In this document: positions 55,690 through 64,000 of the stretch, in pieces
Layout of the letters: every line of letters starts with the position of its first letter
Numbering within the stretch: position 1 is the stretch's first letter
NCBI RefSeq assembly: GCF_963678635.1
Contig: NC_087062.1
Location: 53,514,473-53,578,472, forward strand
DNA length: 64,000 bases
Source of the DNA: Symsagittifera roscoffensis
Taxonomy: Eukaryota; Xenacoelomorpha; Acoela; Convolutidae
Direction: 5' to 3'
The notes under the pieces: generated by a model
The model's input: only the letters and a program-made list of their open reading frames with translations
Databases searched by the model: none
What the model was told of the DNA's origin: nothing
Position numbers and translations under genes: made by a program

Positions 55690-58192
55690 TATACAATTAT
55701 ACAGTTGTGTTAGAGGTACATAGACTCAAGAATGGAAATTAGGCAAACAACTTAATTGATTCTTGGGTGCAAATCCTTGAGCTGATATAATGTCGGCTGC
55801 AAAATTGGTACCACGTAAAAGTTCTATGCGCAAAAAAACGGCTTTGTGTCTCAAAAAAGCAACTCTCAACAAAAAAAAATCAGTCTGGAAATACAAACTG
55901 GAATTTCCCAAAATTGAAAAAACATGTAAATAAAAGTGTATATAATTACCGATAAAACAACATAACTCTTGAAGTGTTTCACCAATTTTGATGAGTTTTG
56001 TAACCTATTGTAAAAATCTGTGGATGAGTTTTTTGCAATGGCCATTGACATGTTAGAGTTTTTTGAGTTTTTTTAGTGTAACGGAAACCTAGAGATTCAT
56101 AGAAAAACGTGGTGATCACGAAATATCTGCTGGCACGAAAATGGATCAAAGACTGAAAAGATCTCAGGGAAAGATTGACGACGTCATCAGTTACTGCAGC
56201 ATAGGCGGTCCAGTAAGTTACACGCTATTGGCTTTCCAATTAGAAAAAGAACAATTTAATAGCCCAACGGAAACGTAGAAATGAATGAAATATAAATCAT
56301 CTTCGCCCAGCGCGATTTAGTTTTAACATTCGAGTAGTGTTCGCAAATTTTCATTGAGAAGTAAGATTATGAGAGGATCAATTTTTATTTGACCACAACT
56401 TGATTCGAACCTTAAAAACTTTTAATTCCTGGATGCTGACGAGACTAAATCGAAAGCCAAATCTTAAGTTACTCCAAAAACAAATGATGCTTAATGTTGG
56501 CAGCTATCAAAAAAATTGCTCCAAAACCAACCCAAAAAAATCTACTTGTTTTTTAAAAGTAGACTTGATTGCATTTTGCAATGTTTCAGGCGTTCAGTTT
56601 TGTTGTCTCTTTCTATCTTTCTCGATAACTACATGATATCAGCTTGTGATTTGGTATGAAACCTTTTTGCGAGTTTTGAGCATGTTGAGGGCCGAAACTG
56701 AAGAATTAGAATAGTTCAGAAACCGAATAACTCATGCTCGACACTTTCTCAAAAAATGCATTTCCCGCTTGACACTTTCTCAGAACAAAGTAGGAATCAT
56801 GTGAAAAACGGATAAAATATAAAATGAAAAAATTCAAAGTCTTATATGTATTTATAACTATATTCATCTTTTTGTGCCTTTGCTCGTTTATATAAAACAC
56901 ATGAAATAGCATAGCTCGTTTAAAGCTATTTTTAGTAAAGAAACAAATATTTTTTACAGTCTCCCGAAAGTTAAAATAAAATAAACACAAAATCAATTGA
57001 CATTAGTTTAATCCAGAAAAAGTCATTCTCTGTGATACAAAAACCACACAAAGTGCTCTTTATGGGCTATGAATGAGTGGCGTGCAACCCTTTACAAGTT
57101 TCATTTTTCAGCTTCTATTTTAAAAAGCTGTTTTTCCGTACCTAGAGGTCTTAGACTGAAAAAATGTTTTGAAACCACTTTGCGCCAGTCAAATATTTGC
57201 ATTAAACAAAATTGCACCACTCAGAGAAAAAGTTATTTACTGCTAAGCGATGCAGACTACATCACTGAAAGATTAAAATCTTAGTTCACCCCGACTGAAT
57301 TTCAAATCAGTATTGAGTAGTTTCCTTGCATCACAAAATTCTTCAGTGGTGCAGCAGAAAAATTGGATTCATCAGACCAAGAAAACTCTGAATTATAATT
57401 AACTTTACACCTATTTTATTGAACTACTTAGATTTTCATTGAAGCAATATACAAATAAAGATGTGAGGGAACTTCAGATTGGGAGGTAGTGTTTCCTGGC
57501 CTAATCATGAACCACAAACAACGAACAGATTCTAGATTCGATTTAAGGATCTATGTCGCTAACAAGGGCTTATTTAAACGACCAACTAATTTCGTTCAAC
57601 TAAGAGCGTGAAACAAAAGAAACAAAAGTCGGGGTTCATCCAAACAGTATGATTTCAAAAAAATCGTTAGCATCGTCTTGCAAGTAGAATTAATTGTTTT
57701 ATTTTGGACGTAATTTTTTTTTGTGACCCAGTCGTCCAACAAAATGTTAGACCAATTGGAGTAAAGCAATAAATATTTCGAGGACTTCAAGATTTCGAAA
57801 TTAAGACTTAAATAAATACAAATACTTTTTATTCTTCAAAGTTTTAAGAACTTCATCTGAATTTATCACATTATTTTTCATCATTCACACATTGGGAGTA
57901 TGTTTAGCTGACTAACTTTCGGCTTTCGAAATCATTAACCAAAAAAGGACTTGAAAAGTAGAGATATGTTCATCATATCCAAAAACTAGAAAATGCATCA
58001 TCAAGTTTCCTTTGTACAATTGAACAAATGAAGAGAATAGCCAGTTGCTGTACAAGCAAGACATAATGTTTAGAGAAATTTTTCAAATTATTTCGATCAT
58101 TTTTTGTGGTTTTCTTGTGGTTTTCTGTGCACATGCAAGGAGAAAAAAACTAATTTATAGCAAACTAGCGATGATTTTACTGTTCCGTCTTT

Positions 58193-58480
58193 CAGGGGCG
58201 GATCTAGGATTTTCTCGAGGGGGGGGGGGATTTTCAAAAAACTCTGTTTTGCCCCTCTTTTGGCAAAATTTTCTGAGCCGCAGGCAAATTTTTGAAAAAA
58301 CAGTCAAAAAAGTCGTTTTTGGGCACTTTTTGAAAAATTTTGATAAAAAAATCGCGTTTTTTTGGCGCGCGCTCCCCCTCAAAGTTAGTATATAGTAAGG
58401 CGTCTTTCGAAGAGTAAGAATGCACAGATTTTTTTCTGTTATTTTTGCCGGTCTACTTGAAATTCTCCGTACCCCCATTG
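58193..58480. mobile_element. hAT-like MITE, right end lost
   Basis: It starts CAGGGGCGGATCTAGGATTT with TCTCGAGGGGGG and has the family interior to GGCGCGCGCTCCCCCTCAAA. The expected right terminus is not found. The same copy is present at 61134 in the second duplicate. Confidence 0.6.
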
Positions 58481-58603
58481 TATCTACTAAAAATCATCCG
58501 AATCTAAATCAAAACAGTTTTTGTGTTCATCCAAACATGCAGTTTTTGTTAGTAATAGATCACAAAATCACTGTAAAAAACACTTAATTTATTAAACGGT
58601 TGT

Positions 58604-59090
58604 GGTTCCGACATTTGAAAAATGGGGAGAACCTTTGTATTCGCGTTTATTTTAGTTTTTTTTTCCACACAAAAAATAGGCTACAAAAAATCAGTTACCT
58701 CATCGGAGAGAGTTGCTTGATATATATTATTAAAGCTCTTTCAGTCGTGATTCGAACAACTTTTAAAAAACGGTTGGAATTTTTAAATTTTTTTGTCTTA
58801 GTTCTAGCGAATAAAGCGAGCGAGCGGTATTACAAGATTCCTATTTTAATGGCTTGAAAGCTTAGAAAAGCTTAATTTCAGCCATATAAACACAGTTTTA
58901 TTTGAAAAAAAAAAATTATTTTTTGAGAATTTTAGCGCTTTTTTCGAATAAAAAAATTCAAGTGCTTTTTAAAGAATTTCAAGCGCTTTTTGCTTATTTT
59001 ACTATGACCTTCGAGTTTGCCTAACACGTTTTTTTAAGACTATGGTCCGAATATTCTGTGCTATTTGCAGAGTAACCGGCTATCCTTGTT
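58604..59090 (+). mobile_element. Hairpin-ended element, family B (full length, 487 bp)
   Basis: It starts GGTTCCGACATTTGAAAAAT with GGGGAGAACCTTTG and ends ATGGTCCGAATATTCTGTGC, then TATTTGCAGAGTAACCGGC, TATCC and TTGTT. The hairpin is CTGTGC-TATTT-GCAGAG (one mismatch). Confidence 0.65.
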
Positions 59091-59398
59091 GCTATTTCGA
59101 GACATCTAGCTTATGGTAACTTTCGTTTTTGCTGCTTATTGATATGTCAAAAAATTTGACTACTTTGTTGCTTTACACTACTTAAAAACTAATTTTCTTT
59201 TCTCGAATTGTTAAAAAAATCTGAATTGATTTTTTTTCTGAATTGTATGAAACGTTGAGCAGAGTTGTTAGGAAATTGTTACGATCGAGTTTTTCATGAC
59301 TGGTCCCTCCATGACGAAAGTAGATTTCAAACAAGTCAGCTCAACAAAAGTTCGGAGATCTCAGCGCTGAAATTTCTAACTTATTTTTGCAACTTCTG

Positions 59399-59445
59399 AT
59401 GAAAGTAACGGAATATTTGTGCTCGGGGTGTTTGTTTTCTCCAGA
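59399..59445 (+). repeat. Family A end fragment
   Basis: GATGAAAGTAACGGAATATT followed by TGTGCTCGGGGTGTTTG is the non-hairpin end of family A without its partner. Its duplicate is at about 62340-62386. Confidence 0.5.
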
Positions 59446-60440
59446 GAATTTTCCAATTTTTAACAAACAATTTTTGGCAAAATTTTGTAGAACATTCATA
59501 AGGCACTGTTGCTCCGTCACCAAAGATGGATATCTCAAGATAGTTCAAGGGGGGAAATTAGGACAAAATTATAGTTTCTTTTTGTTCGGTAATCAAGTGA
59601 AAAGCTCAAAAAACAAAACAAAAATAAAAGAAATGAAGCGATGACAGAATTGTTGAATAATAATGGATTATAATCCAATACAATGGACTATAAATCAATT
59701 AAAATTAACCTTGGTGTCAAAAACAAAATATCTAAATGTGAGATGTCTTGTCATTTTTTTTGAACCTGGACACAAAGTTTTTCCACAAAACAAACGTTTT
59801 ATGGAGGTCCCTTCATGTTAGTTGAAAAACTCTTGTGGTAGGTATGAAATAACTCAACAAAAAGAATCATCGCAACAAAACAAGGAGCTCTTATTTTGGT
59901 TGTAAGCAAGAACAAAAAATTTTGCATCATGAACAAAAAATAATCGAAAAAAATCAAGAAAAATTTTACATGATTCAATTGATTCGAAAACTTATAACAC
60001 GATTTCCCAAATTAGATGCAAGCCGAAATTGAAAAGGGCAATTAAAAGGGATTTTATTCAACTAAAATTAATTTCAATAGATTGAATTGGACTATACATC
60101 ATTTAAAAAAATTGGGATAAGACTATTTGCAGTAAAACTCGACAGAAAATTTTTCTGTTTTTGCTAAAAAAGGGCAATTTTGACCTGTTTTTACAAAATT
60201 TGCATGTGGCGGTAATTTATTTGTCAAAATTGGGTTTTTATGGTTTTCTGTAAGCGCTCGGAAAATCTATTTGAAAGATCTTAAAAAAAGTTGACAAAAA
60301 GGTTGAAAAAAGCTCAACAAATGTTATCTTAAGGATTTTGCTAATCTAATTTAATTTCTTGGCCGACTAAATCTAGAATATTTAGAATATTGAAACAGAT
60401 TCATTGAATTCAATCTCCATTTACTCTGCACTCATTTTTT

Positions 60441-62573
60441 TAATCATGAACCACAAACAACGAACAGATTCTAGATTCGATTTAAGGATCTATGTCGCTA
60501 ACAAGGGCTTATTTAAACGACCAACTAATTTCGTTCAACTAAGAGCGTGAAACAAAAGAAACAAAAGTCGCGGTTCATCCAAACAGTATGATTTCAAAAA
60601 AATTGTTAGCATCGTCTTGCAAGTAGACTTTATTATTTATTTTGGACGTAATTTTTTTTGTGACCCAGTCGTCCAACAAAATGTTGGACCAATTGGAGTA
60701 AAGCAATAAATATTTCGAGGACTTCAAGATTTCGAAATTAAGACTTAAATAAATACAAATACTTTTTATTCTTCAAAGTTTTAAGAACTTCATCTAAATT
60801 TATCACATTATTTTTCATCATTCACACATTGGGAGTATGTTTAGCTGACTAACTTTCGGATTTCGAAATCATTAACCAAAAAAGGACTTGAAAAGTAGAG
60901 ATATGTTCATTACATCCAAAAACTAGAAAATGCATCATCAAGTTTCCTTTGTACAATTGAACAAATGAAGAGAATAGCCAGTTGCTGTACAAGCAAGACA
61001 TAATGTTTAGCGAAATTTTTCAAATTACTTCGATCATTTTTTGTGGTTTTCTTGTGGTTTTCTGTGCACATGCAAGGAGAAAAAAAAACTAATTTATAGC
61101 AAACTAGCGATAATTTTACTGTTCCGTCTTTCAGGGGCGGATCTAGGATTTTCTCGAGGGGGGGAGGGATTTTCAAAAAACTCTGTTTTGCCTCTCTTTT
61201 GGCAAAATTTTCTGAGCCGCAGGCAAATTTTTGAAAAAACAGTCAAAAAAGTCGTTTTTGGGCACTTTTTGAAAAATTTTCATAAAAAAATCGCGTTTTT
61301 TTTGGCGCGCGCTCCCCCTCAAAGTTAATATATAGTAAGGCGTCTTTCGAAGAGTAAGAATGCACAGATTTTTTTCTGTTATTTTTGCCGGTCTACTTGA
61401 AATTCTCCGTACCCCCATTGTATCTACTAAAAATCATCCAACTCTAAATCAAAACAGTTTTTGTGTTCATCCAAACATGCAGTTTTTGTTAGTAATAAAT
61501 CACAAAAATCACTGTAAAAAACACTTAATTTATTAAATGGTTGTGGTTCCGACATTTGAAAAATGGGGAGAACCTTTGTATTCGCGTTTATTTTAGTTTT
61601 TTTTTCCACACAAAAAATAGGCTACAAAAAATCAGTTACCTCATCGGAGAGAGTTGCTTGATATATATTATTAAAGCTCTTTCAGTCGTGATTCGAACAA
61701 CTTTTAAAAAACGGTTGGAATTTTTAAATTTTTTTGTCTTAGTTCTAGCGAATAAAGCGAGCGAGCGGTATTACAAGATTCCTATTTTAATGGCTTGAAA
61801 GCTTAGAAAAGCTTAATTTCAGCCATATAAACACAGTTTTATTTGAAAAAAAAAAATTATTTTTTGAGAATTTTAGCGCTTTTTTCGAATAAAAAACTTC
61901 AAGTGCTTTTTAAAGAATTTCAAGCGCTTTTTGCTTATTTTACTATGACCTTCGAGTTTGCCTAACACGTTTTTTTAAGACTATGGTCCGAATATTCTGT
62001 GCTATTTGCAGAGTAACCGGCTATCCTTGTTGCTATTTCGAGACATCTAGCTTATGGTAACTTTCGTTTTTGCTGCTTATTGATATGTCAAAAAATTTGA
62101 CTACTTTGTTGCTTTACACTACTTAAAAACTAATTTTCTTTTCTCGAATTGTTAAAAAAATCTGAATTGATTTTTTTTCTGAATTGTATGAAACGTTGAG
62201 CAGAGTTGTTAGGAAATTGTTACAATCGAGTTTTTCATGACTGGTCCCTCCATGACGAAAGTAGATTTCAAACAAGTCAGCTCAACAAAAGTTCGGAGAT
62301 CTCAGCGCTGAAATTTCTAACTTATTTTTGCAACTTCTGATGAAAGTGACAGAATATTTGTGCTCGGGGTGTTTGTTTTCTCCAGAGAATTTTCCAATTT
62401 TTAACAAACAATTTTTGGCAAATTTTTGTAGAACATTCATAAGGCACTGTTGCTCCGTCACCAAAGATGGATATCTCAAGATAGTTCAAGGGGGGAAATT
62501 AGGACAAAATTATAGTTTCTTTTTGTTCGGTAATCAATTGAAAAGCTCAAAAAACAAAACAAAAATAAAAGAA
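60441..62573 (+). repeat. 2.13-kb segmental duplication, copy 2
   Basis: It lies in direct orientation, 808 bp after copy 1. Its right end runs into a G run that begins a different MITE copy at 62574, so the breakpoint lies at or near a transposon edge. Confidence 0.93.
61545..62031 (+). mobile_element. Hairpin-ended element, family B (in duplicate 2)
   Basis: It is the duplicate of 58604-59090, carried along with the 2.13-kb segment. Confidence 0.65.
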
Positions 62574-62825
62574 GGGGGGGTATGGGAGGCAGATTTTCAA
62601 GAAAAATTTTAAAATTTTGTCGACCTTTTTTTTTAGGTCGACCAAACTTATTTTTGAAAAATTTTGAAAAAACAGGCCAAAAAAGGCATTTTTATCCACT
62701 TTTTGGAAAATGTTAACCAAAAAATTGCGTTTTTTCGGCTTTAAAAATTTTTAGGGTCCGTCACCAAAAATGGATATTTCAAAATAGTACGAAAAAAAAG
62801 AAACCCCCCCCTAAATCCGCCCTTG
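62574..62825. mobile_element. hAT-like MITE, left end lost
   Basis: The right end CTAAATCCGCCCTTG is at 62825. The interior has 'aaatttttagggtccgtcacc', 'tggatatttcaaaatagtac' and, near the left, a GTCGACC-TTTTTTTTA-GGTCGAC hairpin. The left starts at the G run next to the duplication breakpoint. Confidence 0.58.
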
Positions 62826-62887
62826 TCTGAAACTGTTTTGCAAAAACTGATCAATTAACAACTTACTATTCCAAATTAGACACTCAC

Positions 62888-63512
62888 TTGGGAAACGCCT
62901 GCGTACTCTGCCTGCTGCGAGATCGACCATCTAGTCTCCTGTATCGACTGATCCCTTTATGTAGCAGCAACACTTTCGGATCATACCCTCCGTGGTCTGA
63001 CGTGGTCATCAACAGCTCTTGCTCCACTCGTGGGTTGTAATACTGTTCCGAATAAGGTCGACATCCTACCAATAGAGGGGCAGAGTTTTCACTCTGGCAG
63101 TAATGAAGCGACTGGTTTGGTTGATACAGATGCTCATAGTTGTTAGGGCCGAAAGACTCTTCACTCGGGTGTTTCTCATTGAAATCTAAATAGCGATGGT
63201 GTGCTGCAGAGAAATCGGGGTAGTAATTAGGACCATAACATGGACAGTCATGGCCATGAGCAACCAATCTGGCTGATTTACAAGCGTGGAATGTTTGATA
63301 CAGTCCTTCACTGGAGCTCACGGGCCCTGGGTCGCTTAGATCACGTGGGTTCGATTCTGAGTAGCTGCCGTGTTGTTTGTAGTGAAGGGTGATGTTTGAG
63401 TCGAATGTGGAGTAGATACCTTCTGATTGGCTGAGACTGTGAGGCGATGGAGTGTAGTCCGGGTATGGGACCAGGGGGCGATGGTGGTCTTTGCTCAGAG
63501 TAGCACTGGTTC
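62888..63512 (-). CDS. Exon (625 bp) of the minus-strand low-complexity protein gene, with two SEG(I/L)YxTF motifs
   Basis: The acceptor is CTCATATTTCAG at 63513-63514 and the donor CCCAA|gtgagt at 62886-62887. It receives one base from the 45-bp exon and ends in phase 2, which fits the acceptor at 35802. The peptide starts GTSATLSKDHHRPLVPYPDY and has SQSEGIYSTFDSN followed about 37 residues later by SSSEGLYQTFHACK. A Tyr/His/Pro-rich part follows (GPNYYPDFSAAHHRYLDF, NNYEHLYQPNQSLHY), and it ends RYRRLDGRSRSRQSTQAFP. The repeated Tyr motif in a disordered chain suggests a phosphorylation or docking site, which is inference. The family is not recognised. Confidence 0.82.
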
Positions 63513-63708
63513 CTGAAATATGAGACAACGTAGATTTTTGAAAACATGCAACCTTTACAATTTTCATTTTTTTGGGACAGAAAATGGTTAACCACAGCAT
63601 AAATTAAATTACAAAAACAAAACAACTAAATTCAAACAAACATAAATCAAGCTGTTTCATCAAATAGTTTTACTTCTTTAAGTTTTTGATATTTTCATTT
63701 TAACTTAC
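63513..63708 (-). other. Short intron (196 bp)
   Basis: Donor TTG|gtaagt at 63707-63708, acceptor TTTCAG at 63513, phase 1. It is AT-rich and has no insertions, unlike the other introns. Confidence 0.72.
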
Positions 63709-63753
63709 CAACGCTCCTCGAACTCGTTCGTTTACTGCTGCTCTTCCGAGGGG
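63709..63753 (-). CDS. 45-bp microexon of the minus-strand gene
   Basis: The acceptor is TTTTGTTTCAG at 63754-63755 and the donor GCGTTG|gtaagt. It is phase 1 on both sides, so its 45 bp can be skipped without shifting the frame. The peptide is PRKSSSKRTSSRSV, basic and Ser-rich; it reads directly into GTSATLSK of the next exon. A skippable, charged, Ser-rich microexon is a usual form of regulated splicing in neuronal proteins, but that is inference. Confidence 0.72.
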
Positions 63754-64000
63754 CTGAAACAAAAAAAATGAAATAATTGATACGATGAAAACAGTGACAA
63801 TTTCTACGATCATCAAGTTAAGATCTCACAATTGACATAAACTAAGTTTTGACGTAAGCTAAGGTGTTTTGAGAAACTAAAAAAAACATTTATTTACTTC
63901 CAAGGCTTGTTCCTTTCAGTAAAATCAAAAATATTATCTGCCATTTTCCCTATTTTTTCGAAATAATTCAATCCGTATGTACCCCTCAGCCAAAAATCTC
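63754..64000 (-). other. Upstream intron, partial
   Basis: AT-rich DNA upstream of the microexon. No further exon or promoter is seen before the window edge. Confidence 0.5.

Larger units (their letters stand above)
57502..59632 (+). repeat. 2.13-kb segmental duplication, copy 1
   Basis: From TAATCATGAACCACAAACAA to AAAATAAAAGAA it is repeated at 60441-62573 with only scattered differences. It contains a hAT-like MITE start (58193), a family B element (58604-59090) and a family A end fragment (about 59399-59445). Confidence 0.93.
35802..62887 (-). other. Intron (27 kb) of the minus-strand gene
   Basis: It lies between donor CCCAA|gtgagt at 62887 and acceptor at 35802, phase 2. It holds a SINE, a decayed non-LTR retrotransposon, a four-member tandem array, a palindrome, a TIR element and a 2.13-kb duplicated segment. 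Stretches where I recognise nothing are 35960-36640, 36980-37840, 38040-38880, 41860-42410, 49810-51400, 51710-52440, 54100-54550, 54810-55360, 55700-57500 and 59640-60440. Confidence 0.55.

Noticed and set aside
58045-58395. 116-codon frame, and its duplicate at 61041
   Set aside because: It crosses a MITE start and a family B relic and differs in frame between the two duplicates.
1-64000. CRISPR arrays, bacterial operons, riboswitches, integrated phage
   Set aside because: None of the expected repeats, ribosome-binding sites or gene packing is present; the window is eukaryotic.

Overview
This is AT-rich genomic DNA of an animal, most likely an invertebrate. It contains almost no long open reading frames. 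What reads as host coding sequence is a set of short exons on the minus strand with GT-AG borders and matching intron phases, separated by introns of up to 30 kb. The introns are packed with transposable-element relics. I see no prokaryotic features: no operons, no ribosome-binding sites, no CRISPR array. I do not claim a species.

Host gene. Five exons on the minus strand, in transcript order 63753-63709, 63512-62888, 35801-35220, 5058-4651 and 273 to beyond base 1, join without a stop into about 640 residues of low-complexity, Ser/Pro/Gln/Tyr-rich protein. It is open at both ends and I do not recognise it. The composition fits a disordered cytoplasmic tail or scaffold. It carries two copies of a tyrosine motif, SEGIYSTF and SEGLYQTF.

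Intron between 5058 and 35220 (30 kb). It holds short non-autonomous elements, a near-identical 4.76-kb tandem duplication (12334-21866), a tRNA-like SINE, and a small plus-strand block with a transmembrane segment (9976-10131).

Intron between 35801 and 62888 (27 kb). It holds a second SINE, one decayed non-LTR retrotransposon with recognisable ORF1, endonuclease and reverse transcriptase remnants (38.9-41.85 kb), a four-member tandem array (42417-49804), an 89-bp-arm palindrome (53828-54026), an element with iterated inverted ends (55375-55689), and a 2.13-kb direct duplication (57502-59632 and 60441-62573).

The most interesting signal is a pair of interspersed families, called A and B here. 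Their sequences differ but their architecture is the same: GTTCCGAC near one end, GTCGGAACATTC near the other, then a small hairpin, a short tail, and an end in TCTTG or CTTTG. This resembles non-autonomous Helentron-type rolling-circle elements. A second theme is a hAT-like MITE family beginning CAGGGGCGGAT; one copy has a perfect 8-bp target-site duplication. Several islands of more balanced composition could be nested exons and are flagged with low confidence.
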